Shown here: positions 1 through 8,700 of the stretch, piece after piece
How positions within the stretch are numbered: the stretch's first letter is position 1
How the letters are laid out: the number at the start of each line of letters is the position of its first letter
Assembly (NCBI GenBank): GCA_902776305.1
Contig: CACYPS010000021.1
Span: forward strand, 1-52,934
Origin: an uncultured Lachnospiraceae bacterium
GTDB taxonomy: Bacteria > Bacillota > Clostridia > Lachnospirales > Lachnospiraceae
Reading direction: 5' to 3'
Length of the DNA: 52,934 nucleotides
Translations under genes and position numbers: made by a program
The notes under the pieces: generated by a model
Told to the model about the DNA's origin: nothing
The model's input: only the letters and a program-made list of their open reading frames with translations
The model's database searches: none

Positions 1-60
1 CGGCAACTCAATTTTACCATGAACCAGTGAGGAGTTGTTTTATTTTATAACAAAAAGAAT

Positions 61-97
61 GCCGTAATTATGCGGCTTCTGGCGTTTCGCAAACGCC
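61..97 (+). other. two leader hairpins before the first gene
   Basis: Two small inverted repeats lie in the leader: GCCG/CGGC (61-64 and 73-76) and GGCGTTT-cgc-AAACGCC (81-97), the second followed by a T-rich stretch. The second has the shape of a weak intrinsic terminator or attenuator just upstream of the gene at 132. Bases 4-9 (CAACTC) and 32-37 (GAGTTG, then TTTT) could be the terminator of a gene outside the window. Confidence 0.4.
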
Positions 98-131
98 TAA
101 TTTGTTTTTTGTACGAAAGGAGGTGAAAGTA

Positions 132-1331
132 ATGCCAAAACCTGTTCGCTATACATTTAAGGACCGGGCTACAGGTGCACCGGTAGCGACCGCAATTATT
201 CCGGAAGGATATCTGGTGAATGCAACGATTACAGACAAATACTCCAATGATCTGGTTCCGCTTCAGGCCTATACGTCTGCACTTACTGAGGATCACAGCA
301 TTGTACTCAATTCGCATTCAAAGTGCCTGTGGGAACACGTTATTAATTCGCTCATGAAGCATACTGCTAAGATGACCGGGGTAAGTAAGGCTAACTTTGC
401 TGACTATCAGGATCCTCCGCAGTTTCTGTTGGACTTTGTAGCCCCGTATTTCGATTCGAAGAAGATCATGCCCGTTGCCACGGCTACCCTTCCCGGAAGC
501 TTTGCGGATAACAGACAGGCTATCCACAACAGCTTTGTTCAGGAGTTCATCGATAAGGAAGGAAACGCTCCGAACGTTCAGCTTGAGATCGTAAGCAGCA
601 TCTGCGAGCCTATCTTGATGAAGTTTATGGGGACACGGAAAGGAAAACCTACAGTGGTACTGGCCGGATACGAGCTCATGGGCGTTGAGTATAGAAACGC
701 AATCAGACCGGAGATGCTTATGGGCGGCACGATCGGGCTGATGTCCGTGCTTATGGGTGCGGCGAAAAAGAAGCCTAAGTCACAGGCTCCCTTTGGTCAT
801 GCCAAAGAGCGGGATTCGATCCGCTGGGGTTATAACAGGCTTTATACTTGTATCTGCGATGCAGAACTCGAAGGACGCGCGACGGAGGAATTTCTGAGAT
901 TTGTGTTATCCTTCACGCCGGATATGAGTTTCATCCAGCGTCGCGAGCAGCTTGCATATGAGAAGTGGGTGCAGGCTATGCAGTTCGCAAATCAGCTGTC
1001 AGCGCAGGCAAGGCAGGGACAGATTCAGGCACAGCAGCGTGCGCTTGAGGCTTCGCGCATGATTGCACAGAACAGCGCAGAGATGTCTGCAGGTATCATG
1101 GATTCCTGGAACAGGAAGATGGCCTCCGACAGCCGTATCAGTCAGAGCAGGTCGGAAGCTATCCGAGGCGTAAATACGTACCAGACGACATATGGACGGA
1201 ATGTGGAGGTCGACGTTACAGCCGATCATGTTTATCAGAATAATTATGGTGATGTTTATGGAGTATCAGGGAGCGCTCCGGATCAGGAACTGCTGAATCG
1301 GTTGAACTGGACGGAGTTACACAGACGCTGA
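132..1331 (+). CDS. hypothetical protein, 399 aa, Gln/Ala-rich helical region
   Basis: I do not recognise this protein. The start at 132 is chosen over an in-frame ATG at 102 because AAAGGAGGTGA lies just before it. The first 200 residues look globular; near residues 190-205 is a short glycine-rich hydrophobic stretch (GGTIGLMSVLMGA). Residues about 280-350 form a Gln/Ala/Arg-rich, probably coiled helical stretch, followed by a C-terminal tail rich in Asn, Tyr and Asp. There is no signal peptide and no convincing membrane segment. It ends 31 bases before a small membrane protein gene, which in turn overlaps a YbjQ-like gene, so the three probably form one operon. A cytoplasmic role linked to the membrane partner is only inference. 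Confidence 0.75.
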   Translation: MPKPVRYTFKDRATGAPVATAIIPEGYLVNATITDKYSNDLVPLQAYTSALTEDHSIVLNSHSKCLWEHVINSLMKHTAKMTGVSKANFADYQDPPQFLLDFVAPYFDSKKIMPVATATLPGSFADNRQAIHNSFVQEFIDKEGNAPNVQLEIVSSICEPILMKFMGTRKGKPTVVLAGYELMGVEYRNAIRPEMLMGGTIGLMSVLMGAAKKKPKSQAPFGHAKERDSIRWGYNRLYTCICDAELEGRATEEFLRFVLSFTPDMSFIQRREQLAYEKWVQAMQFANQLSAQARQGQIQAQQRALEASRMIAQNSAEMSAGIMDSWNRKMASDSRISQSRSEAIRGVNTYQTTYGRNVEVDVTADHVYQNNYGDVYGVSGSAPDQELLNRLNWTELHRR

Positions 1332-1362
1332 AACGCCTGAACAGGCTAAGGGAGGTCTGGAT

Positions 1363-1590
1363 ATGTCGCATCATGGGAAAAAGATGATTGCTCCCGTCGT
1401 TATCACGATTCTGTTCCTGCTGTATCTGCTGGTCTATATCGTGATGCTGGCAAGGGAAGCATCCACGGAACCGTTGGTCATTCTGATGGGAGTCCCGTTG
1501 GTTCTGTTGGGTATCGGAAGCGTAGTCACATTGTTCGGAAGAATTAAAGAGATAAGGAGCGGTGAAGAAGATGATCTTGACAACTACTGA
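1363..1590 (+). CDS. small two-helix membrane protein, 75 aa
   Basis: A short protein with two hydrophobic segments (about residues 10-29 and 38-58), short charged ends and an acidic C terminus. GGGAGG lies 7 bases before the ATG. Its last 20 bases overlap the next gene, consistent with translational coupling. No family recognised; it could act as a membrane anchor or accessory factor for its neighbours, which is inference from context only. Confidence 0.7.
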   Translation: MSHHGKKMIAPVVITILFLLYLLVYIVMLAREASTEPLVILMGVPLVLLGIGSVVTLFGRIKEIRSGEEDDLDNY

Positions 1591-1885
1591 AACAATTACA
1601 GGAAAAGAACTCGAAATGCTTGGTCTGGTCAAAGGAAGCACGATCCAGACCGTAAATGCTGTGCGTGATATTGGCGCAGGCTTGAAGACCCTCGTGGGAG
1701 GAGAGCTTACACGTTATAATGAAATGATGAATGATGCCAGAGCTTTGGCTACAAAGAGGATGGTAGCGGAAGCCGAGGAGATGGGAGCGGATGCAGTTGT
1801 CGCGGTCCGTTACAGTTCGGCTTCCGTTATGCAGAGCGCTGCGGAGGTCATGGCATATGGGACGGCAGTCAGATTCACGACGTGA
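1571..1885 (+). CDS. YbjQ/UPF0145 family protein
   Basis: This 104-residue protein matches the YbjQ (UPF0145, heavy-metal-binding-like) family: it begins MILTTTETITG, has the central GAGLKTLVGGELTRY segment (family pattern: G, aromatic or Lys, then VGG) and the late helix with GADAVVAVRY. Family members form pentameric rings; the biochemical function is not established. I choose the ATG at 1571 (AAGGAG 11 bases upstream) over a GTG at 1562 that is only 2 bases from the same site and would add three residues. It overlaps the preceding small membrane protein gene. Confidence 0.85.
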   Translation: MILTTTETITGKELEMLGLVKGSTIQTVNAVRDIGAGLKTLVGGELTRYNEMMNDARALATKRMVAEAEEMGADAVVAVRYSSASVMQSAAEVMAYGTAVRFTT

Positions 1886-1968
1886 TAAATCATATTAGAT
1901 CGGAAAAACACCGGAAAGACACAAAATGGAACTATAATACATTTACATTCATTTATGTGGTGAACGAT

Positions 1969-2949
1969 ATGAAAAGAGAAAAGCTTAGATTTGCATCAAT
2001 CGTGCTTGCCTGCATACTTCTTTTCTCCGCGTGCGGGAGCACATGTGTGTACGCATCCAATAAGACATCCGGTTACGAATACGGCCAGACGCTGTATGTG
2101 GTAAATTGTAAGGAATGGATTTCGCTTCGGACCAAGCCTTCCACTTCCTCAGAAGCCATCCTGCGGATTCCGCTGTTTGCCGGAGTCACATATTTGGCAG
2201 ACGCGGATAACGGCTTCCTGAACGTGAGTTATCACGGTAAATCCGGATATGCGCTGGCCAAATATCTTGATGAGTTTGAGCCGCAGATCGCGATCGGCGA
2301 GTATATGGAAGTGTACAAGTGCAAAAAAAGTATTACTCTCAGGAAAGAGGCTTCAACAAAGGCCAAGGAAATCTGTCAGATTCCGCTGGGTGCCGTTGTG
2401 TATGTAGTGAAGGAAGCCGCGAACGGATTCTATATGGTGGTTTATAACGGCCTCGAAGGATACGCACTGTCATCTTATCTCCGAACAGTGAGCAGCGAAT
2501 CAGACTGGAAGAAAGTTGACAAAACAGACTACTATTACGGTCAGTCGTTATCGGTTGTCGGAGTGAACGAAAGTATATCACTGAGGGAAGAACCTTCGAC
2601 ATCGTCTGACGCTATCTTACAGATCCCGCTTTATGCTTCGGTGACTTACCTTGAGGATGCACCCAACGGATTTGTGCATGTAGTTTATAACAATGTTGAC
2701 GGGTATGCTCTGAGCAAGTATCTCGATGAGTACGAGCCTCAGATCGCAATCTGCGAATACATGCGTGTCGTCAATTGTAAGGAGAGCATAACCCTCAGAA
2801 AAACGGCGTCGACATCCGGAAATGAGATCTGTCAGATTCCTCTGGGCGATATCGTATATGCAATAAAAGAAGCCGCTAACGGGTTCTTAATGGTCGAATA
2901 TAACGGTAAGCAGGGTTATGCGCTCAGAAAGTATCTGGAGTTTGTGTAA
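1969..2949 (+). CDS. secreted or lipid-anchored protein with four SH3-like repeats
   Basis: The N terminus is a signal sequence with a possible lipobox (LLFSAC) and, a few residues later, a possible signal peptidase I site (VYA-S). The mature part holds four bacterial SH3 (SH3b) repeats of about 70 residues, each with the pattern SITLR-x-x-x-ST...I-x-x-IPLG...V-x-Y...GYAL-x-x-YL. Repeats 1 and 3 resemble each other more than 2 and 4 do, so the protein arose by duplication of a two-repeat unit (ABAB). SH3b domains usually bind peptidoglycan or other wall components; no catalytic domain is attached here. The ATG at 1969 is chosen because it starts the signal peptide; the upstream frame (from 1882) adds no plausible sequence. 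Confidence 0.8.
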   Translation: MKREKLRFASIVLACILLFSACGSTCVYASNKTSGYEYGQTLYVVNCKEWISLRTKPSTSSEAILRIPLFAGVTYLADADNGFLNVSYHGKSGYALAKYLDEFEPQIAIGEYMEVYKCKKSITLRKEASTKAKEICQIPLGAVVYVVKEAANGFYMVVYNGLEGYALSSYLRTVSSESDWKKVDKTDYYYGQSLSVVGVNESISLREEPSTSSDAILQIPLYASVTYLEDAPNGFVHVVYNNVDGYALSKYLDEYEPQIAICEYMRVVNCKESITLRKTASTSGNEICQIPLGDIVYAIKEAANGFLMVEYNGKQGYALRKYLEFV

Positions 2950-3096
2950 TACATTTATAGAGTATCCGATGCCGGTTTGACGCGCAAAATCAGTTAGCGT
3001 CAGTGTGATGTGCCGACATACTGCCTGATGAGGCATGAACGGCAGGAAATCTGTAGTGTTGTGAGAATTACAGCTTGAGATGAAAGGAGTAGAATC

Positions 3097-3579
3097 ATGA
3101 GAGGAAAGCAGAAATGTAAGATTCTGAAGGAAATCCGCCAGCGTATCGCTGATGAAAATGACATCCCATATGTAACTCGCGAGTGCGGATATCAAGGGGA
3201 GTGCAAGGGGACCTGCCCCCGTTGTGAGAGTGAACTTCAGTATCTGGAACGAGAACTGGCACGCCGCAGATCTCTCGGAAAGCGTGTGAGCGTTGCCGCG
3301 CTGTGCGTCGGAATGTCTCTGGCAGCGGCCGGATGTTCTCCCACAGAAAAGACAGTCGAAAAAGTGGAAGTTGAAATACAGAACAATGATCTTACCGGAG
3401 CAGCCGTTGTCGATAAAGCGACTCCGACTCCGGACCCGAATTCGGACATCGTTTTCCTTGACGGTGAGGTGGCGTATATCGATGAAAGCGACAACGATTA
3501 CTCGGATGAGGTTTATGTGACGGAGGGAGAGTACGCTTTGCCTGACGAGGAGTGTGACACTTCTTCTAAGATTTCGTGA
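3097..3579 (+). CDS. small CxxC-motif membrane/lipoprotein
   Basis: A 160-residue protein of unusual order. A cytosolic-looking N-terminal domain (1-55) carries cysteines in the pattern C-G-Y-x-G-x-C-x-G-x-C-P-x-C, which suggests metal or Fe-S binding, and ends ELQYLERELARRRS. A single hydrophobic segment (about 65-80) ends in AAAGC, and an acidic, Thr/Pro-containing tail follows. I have seen this N-terminal pattern in gut anaerobes next to radical SAM genes, but I cannot name a characterised function. AAAGGAG precedes the ATG. The next gene (3671) is a radical SAM protein, so a partnership is plausible but inferred. Confidence 0.75.
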   Translation: MRGKQKCKILKEIRQRIADENDIPYVTRECGYQGECKGTCPRCESELQYLERELARRRSLGKRVSVAALCVGMSLAAAGCSPTEKTVEKVEVEIQNNDLTGAAVVDKATPTPDPNSDIVFLDGEVAYIDESDNDYSDEVYVTEGEYALPDEECDTSSKIS

Positions 3580-3585
3580 GGAGCA

Positions 3586-3613
3586 AAAGTTTGAAAGTAA
3601 ACTTTCAAACTTT
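3586..3613 (+). other. perfect 13-bp hairpin between the CxxC and radical SAM genes
   Basis: AAAGTTTGAAAGT (3586-3598) and ACTTTCAAACTTT (3601-3613) are exact complements with a 2-base gap, starting 6 bases after the CxxC gene's stop. It is not followed by a T-run, so it is not a classical terminator; an mRNA-stability or processing element is possible. Confidence 0.55.
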
Positions 3614-3620
3614 GATAGGC

Positions 3621-3657
3621 GGGTCAGATGACCATGCAAGCACGGTCGCCTGACCCT
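3621..3657 (+). promoter_or_regulatory. nested hairpin abutting the radical SAM ribosome site
   Basis: GGGTCAG (3621-3627) pairs with CTGACCC (3651-3657 region) and, inside, GACC (3630-3633) pairs with GGTC (3644-3647), separated by a symmetric AT/GC internal loop. The GGAGGA ribosome site begins right after the stem. This position could tune translation of the gene at 3671; it has no T-run. Confidence 0.5.
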
Positions 3658-3670
3658 GGAGGAGCATATT

Positions 3671-4294
3671 ATGAACGAGCTGCGTTATCCTTTGGTCGGT
3701 TTTGACAGGCTCAGGATGGAAACAGACGGTGAAGGTGTGACAACACTTGTGGCAGGAGGCGGATGTCCGCTTTCCTGCCATTATTGTATAAACAAGAAAT
3801 TGCTTGCTAAAGCCCCTGCGGAACATGTGACCGTATCGGAATTGTATAAGAGAGTCAGTATAGATGATTTGTATTTCCGCGCGACCGGCGGAGGTGTGAC
3901 CTTCGGTGGCGGGGAGTCGCTTTTGCATGCTTCTTTCATCAAAGAGTTTCGAGGTCTTTGCCCGTCGGAATGGAATATTTATGCGGAGACCAGCCTTGCC
4001 GTTCCGAGGGAAAATATCCTCTGTGTGTGCGATGCAGTCGATTATTTCATAGTGGACTGTAAGGATATGAATCCGGATATTTATCACCGCTATACCGGTG
4101 GGGAAGAGAATCTGATGGAAGAAAATCTGAAGCTTTTGCTGGATTCCTGCGGTCCTGAGCGCGTCCGTGTCCGCGTACCGCTTATACCGGGTTATAATAC
4201 ACCGGAGGATCAGGCAAAGAGCGCACAGAGCCTGAGGGAGATGGGAGTCTCAAAAATAGAACTTTTTAATTATGTAATCAGAGACACAGAGTAG
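3671..4294 (+). CDS. radical SAM protein, glycyl-radical-enzyme-activase-like
   Basis: A 207-residue radical SAM protein. GGGCPLSCHYC gives the CxxxCxxC cluster motif for [4Fe-4S]/SAM; GGGVTFGGGESLLH matches the GGE region, and YAETSLAV and VDCKDMNPDIYHRYTG match activases of pyruvate formate-lyase type (PflA family), which install a glycyl radical. It is shorter than PflA (about 245 residues) and lacks extra ferredoxin-like clusters. No glycyl radical enzyme is encoded nearby, so the substrate is unknown. GGAGGA precedes the ATG. It follows a CxxC-motif protein, which may be its partner. Confidence 0.85.
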   Translation: MNELRYPLVGFDRLRMETDGEGVTTLVAGGGCPLSCHYCINKKLLAKAPAEHVTVSELYKRVSIDDLYFRATGGGVTFGGGESLLHASFIKEFRGLCPSEWNIYAETSLAVPRENILCVCDAVDYFIVDCKDMNPDIYHRYTGGEENLMEENLKLLLDSCGPERVRVRVPLIPGYNTPEDQAKSAQSLREMGVSKIELFNYVIRDTE

Positions 4295-4446
4295 AGAAGA
4301 AGTTATCTTTCGCCGCTCCGATTGCATTTTTAATGATATCGACTGTTTTGTAGATATGAAGTGGGAAGTTTGAGCATATAATTTATACGCCAAAACCTGA
4401 AACGACCTGACATCGCCATGCCCTTGTTTACACTGAATATAAATTT

Positions 4447-4469
4447 CAGATTTTTGCAAGAAAAATCTG
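4447..4469 (+). other. perfect 9-bp inverted repeat upstream of the GGDEF promoter
   Basis: CAGATTTTT and AAAAATCTG flank a 5-base loop, ending 8 bases before the -35 of the promoter at 4477. It could be an operator or a remnant terminator for the radical SAM gene. Confidence 0.4.
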
Positions 4470-4476
4470 ACAAATA

Positions 4477-4506
4477 TTCACCTTTTAGGCAATTCTGTGG
4501 TATACT
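4477..4506 (+). promoter_or_regulatory. promoter of the GGDEF gene
   Basis: TTCACC (4477-4482), 18 bases, then TATACT (4501-4506) with an extended TGG before it. It lies about 40 bases before the start at 4548. Confidence 0.55.
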
Positions 4507-4547
4507 CTATGAAAACGTCGACTGTGTTTTCTGAAAGGAGGCCGCCT

Positions 4548-5498
4548 ATGGAACATGAAAAACTGATAGCTCATCTGTCCAGACTCTCTGAGGAAGATAC
4601 GATCACCGGTCTTCTGAATCGAAGAGGCGGTGTAAAGCGAATCAACGATTATCTGACAGCGCATCCCGATGAGGTTTGTGCATTCCTGCTCTTTGACGGG
4701 GACCACTTCAAGAAAATCAACGACAGCTACGGACATCTCGTCGGGGACCATGTCATAGCACAGAGCGGGCAGGAGATTCTCCGCCGTTTCTCGGACAAGG
4801 GAATTGTGTTCCGCCTGGGTGGAGATGAATTCGTTGTCTTTTATACCAATACTTCCGAAACGGAGGTACGGATGCGTCTGGACGAATTCCAGAATTCTCT
4901 GAAGCAGGCAAATGCAATGAGCGATATCAATATGCCGTTCACATTCTCCGTAGGTGTCTCCATGACGCCGGACCACGGCAGCGATTTTAATGATTTGATG
5001 AAAAGTGCGGATATAGCGCTCTACAACTCGAAGTATGAGGGCCGCGGCAGATATCGTTTTTACAAGATTGGTATGGAAGTGCCTCACAGGGATCAGTTCA
5101 TGTTCGCTCTAGAGGAATTTGCCAAAGGTATGCCGGGAGGATTTTTCGTGTACGAGGCTCAGGGTGAGGAGAAAATTCTTTACGCGAGTGAATCACTGGC
5201 TAAGATGTTCAAGTGCAAGACCGTAAAAGAATTCCGTAATTTTGTCGGAAACAGCTTCCGTGGGATCGTCCATCCGGATGATCTTGAGGAATCGGAGAAA
5301 GAGATCGCGGTGCAGCAGTTCGAGTCACCGGAAAATGAGAACCGTATGGACTATGTCCGTTACAGGATCATATGCAAGGACGGAACGGTCAAGACTGTGG
5401 ATGACTTTGGTCATCTCGTGATAGATCCGACATTCGGACCGGTGTATTACGTGTACCTGCTTGATTTGGAGGATGCGATTTTCAGTATGAGAAAATGA
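4548..5498 (+). CDS. diguanylate cyclase with C-terminal PAS domain
   Basis: A 316-residue cytosolic protein. Residues 10-180 are a GGDEF domain with intact active site GGDEF at 91-95 preceded by the D-G-D-H-F-K-K-I-N-D metal and GTP binding segment, so it should make cyclic di-GMP. The inhibitory RxxD site at its usual place five residues before GGDEF is absent (residues there are SDKG), so product inhibition through that site is unlikely. Residues about 185-310 resemble a PAS sensor (GFFVYEAQG...ILYAS...HPDD...YRIICKDG), in reversed order to the common PAS-GGDEF layout. AAAGGAGG supports the ATG at 4548 rather than an upstream in-frame ATG at 4497. It converges on a phosphatase-sensor gene. 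Confidence 0.88.
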   Translation: MEHEKLIAHLSRLSEEDTITGLLNRRGGVKRINDYLTAHPDEVCAFLLFDGDHFKKINDSYGHLVGDHVIAQSGQEILRRFSDKGIVFRLGGDEFVVFYTNTSETEVRMRLDEFQNSLKQANAMSDINMPFTFSVGVSMTPDHGSDFNDLMKSADIALYNSKYEGRGRYRFYKIGMEVPHRDQFMFALEEFAKGMPGGFFVYEAQGEEKILYASESLAKMFKCKTVKEFRNFVGNSFRGIVHPDDLEESEKEIAVQQFESPENENRMDYVRYRIICKDGTVKTVDDFGHLVIDPTFGPVYYVYLLDLEDAIFSMRK

Positions 5499-5549
5499 AG
5501 CTTCCGATGTATGCGGGATGGAAATAACAGAAAATGTGAGAAAAGAACA

Positions 5550-5655
5550 GAGGCTGTCTCATTCAGGCGCGTCACCGCTATATAAGACAGACGTTATTTG
5601 TAAATGTCTGCCTTATATAGTGATAATTCGTCTGATGGACAGCCTCTTTATTTTT
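5550..5655. terminator. long nested hairpin, family B copy 1 (inverted orientation)
   Basis: GAGGCTGTC (5550-5558) pairs with GACAGCCTC (5638-5646), followed by a T-run. Inside, CACCGCTATATAAG and CTTATATAGTG pair and lead to CAGAC (5588-5592) and GTCTG around an A/T loop. Read on the minus strand, the apex is CAGACATTTACAAATAACGTCTG-like, the same core as in copies at 12331 and 47412. It lies between two convergent genes and can terminate both. Confidence 0.8.
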
Positions 5656-5733
5656 TACGTCAGATGATGTTGTTATGAATCTTGTGCCGGTCTGGTACGC
5701 AAGTCTGGAGCTGATTTACCTCAGATGCCGGTC

Positions 5734-8700
5734 TCATCCCTCTGCCGAGGTGCTCGGTCCGCGATATTCCAGGCAGAGCATCGTCAGATCATCGAACTGT
5801 TCTGCAGAGCCGACGAACACGGTGACGGACTCCCGAACATTGCCAAGAACCTCTTTGGGCATAACGCGCGTCTTCGCATTCAGTGCCTCCAGCATACGGT
5901 TCGCCCCGAAGAGCTCATTGTTGCTGTCGGTAGCTTCCGGTACTCCGTCCGTATAGAGGAAGAGCTTGTCACCCGGGTGAAGCTCTATCTTATATTCTTT
6001 GTAGAACATCCCTTCCAGACCGCCCATGACAAATCCGTGTTTGTCTTTCAGCATGGTATATGTATCATCCGCAGAGCGGTAAATCATCGGGTATTCATGT
6101 CCTGCGTTGGCCGCTGTAATTATTCCTGTACTGATTTCGAGCACTCCGACCCAGGCGGTTACGAACATTTCCATGTCGTTGCTGTTACAGAGGCTTTCAT
6201 TTGTCCGGCTAAGGATCTCCCCTGCCGTTATGCCGAGCATCGCGTAACTCTGAACGATCGTTTTCGCTCTCATCATAAAGAGAGATGCGGGAACTCCCTT
6301 GCCGCTGACGTCTGCAATCACTATACCGAGATGATCGTCATCGATCAGATAGAAATCGTAGAAGTCGCCGCCGACTTCTCTGGCCGGTTCCATCGACGCG
6401 TAGATATCGAATTCTTTCCGGTCCGGATAAGCCGGGAACGTGTTGGGCAGCATGCTTTCCTGAATCTGAGTTGCCATCTTCAGCTCCGTAACGAGACGCT
6501 CCCTCTCAGCTTCCGCCTGATGCTTCAGCTCAAGCAGATGCATTCTTCTGGCAACATACATCCTCACTCCTGCTACGACACAGGCGAGCACTAAAAGACC
6601 CATTACTGCATAGAACCACGGATACTCGTAAAAGGCCTTCTCTTTCGTGATCTGTATGGCAAAAGATCTGTTGCCCCTGCCCATGGCATCCATGAGCTTG
6701 ACGGTAAAATAGTATGTTCCGCCGGGGAGATTCGTATAATCGATCGGTACCAGTTCGCTGCGGTTGACTGTGATGCTCTTCTTGTCAAAACCGTTTAGCT
6801 GGTATGATACCAGCGGATTGCTCAGTGAGTAATTATAGACAAAGCTGTAAATTGTCAGCCTGCGTACGTGGGAGGATACCGTAAATTTTCCGCTGTTGTC
6901 CGGATACATCCGTATACCGTCCGCATCTATATAGGGTACCGCTACCTTGAGAGTGTTGACATTTCCGTGCGTATCGTCGATATTGACTTTTCCGACACCC
7001 GTACTGCCTGCCATGTAAAGGTTTCCGTTATCGTCGAGATAGCTGTAAGAATTGGCTGTCGGGATACATGGGAGACCGTTGAAAATACCGTAGTAAACCG
7101 GGTTCAGATTTTTATTGTCCAGCATTTCTTCTGCCGGCGTTACATAAATTCCGTTGCTGCTGAAGACCCAGAGATCGCCGACTTTGTTCTCGTAAATATC
7201 GAAGTTGTTCGAATACGGAAAGTTCGTGATCGTAGTAATTTTATAGTCAGCAGTCATGTAGGCGATTGAATTACTTGTAACGATCCAGAACAGATCTCTG
7301 ATGGGGTCTCTTTTTATGCGCATAATGATTTCCGATGAGAGACCATCTTTGATATTGAGATTCTGCACGCCGTTTTCGGATATGATATACAGGCCGCCGC
7401 CGTCCGTGCCGAGGATTATATCTCCGTTCATCCCTTCGGCTACTGTCAGACTCTCAGCATTTATGACGCCGTCTTTTTCCCCGTAGCTTTTCACTACACG
7501 GTCTCCTTCGATGATACTGACACCGCCTGTGCTGACCACCAAAAGTGAACCGTCCCGTCTCTCACAGACCGTTCTGACGCGGTCGGACAGAAGACCGTCT
7601 TCCTCGGTAAAGACAGTGGCTTTATTTCCGTCATAGCGCAGGAGCCCGATTTTTCTCCAGGAAGAAATCCAGAGATTATTTTGCGAATCACGTATGACGG
7701 AGCGAATTCGACATCCGCCAAGCAGCTCGAATAAATCCGTTGCTTCGATCGGAACTCCGGAAGCAGTCTCTGCCTTTGTCAGCGGAAGTTCTGATAAAGG
7801 ACCTTCGTCATCCAGTACTGTAAGGCCGTTATCTGTTCCTACGAAAAGCATGTCATTGTAAAGACATGTGCTGTTGACAACGGTTGCGGGCAGACCGTAC
7901 CGTTCATAGAGGTTAGAGAACTGATTCGGAGTAATCTTCATAACACCCTGGCGGGTGGATGTGAACCAGAGATTTCCCTCGTAATCCGTCATTGCGTGCC
8001 CGACGGAATTATTCATCGGAACATTGTCCAGCTTATAAAAGTTGCCGTCCCAAACTGTGCCGATTCCGTTTCCGCCGCAGATCCAGAGCTTTCCGTCTAT
8101 TTTTTCAAAGTTTTCCACATACGTGATGGGGGAGATATCATATGTCTCCATATCGCTGAAACCGTTCTTCAGGTTTCCGTAATAAACCTGAGAAGTCTCG
8201 GTACCGAGATATACATAACCGAGATTGTCCGTGTCAGGGAGAATACTCATGACGCCTTTTACGGGAGATGTATCGGAATCGAGATAAGTATCTATCTTCC
8301 CATCCAGTATGGTGAAGATATTTCCGTCTACGTCAATGCCGTAGATGTATCCGTCGTTGCTCTTCCTCAGAGAGCGTATGTATGCGTCATCTACTCTGGG
8401 ATCCCCGAAATTGCGGAGCTCCATGGACGGGTCAATGATCATGAGGCCTTCATTGGTCGCGATATACATGTTTCCTCTGCGGTCTTCCGCGATTGAATAA
8501 ACATAGGAAGATTTCAGGCCTTCGGCTTTTCCCCATTTAAGGAGTTCATCCCGGTACATCATGAAAACACCGCTGTCATTTGTTCCGATCCAGAGACGAT
8601 CTTTGCTGTCCGTGTAAAGGTAGACAACACTTGCGACGCCTGTAGTGGAATCAAGGCGGACAAAAGAATGTCCGTCATATCGTATCAGTCCGCCATAACT

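Noticed and set aside
2950-3096. Riboswitch or small RNA after the SH3 protein
   Set aside because: Only a weak CTGCC/GGCAG stem is visible, with no T-run or conserved motif.
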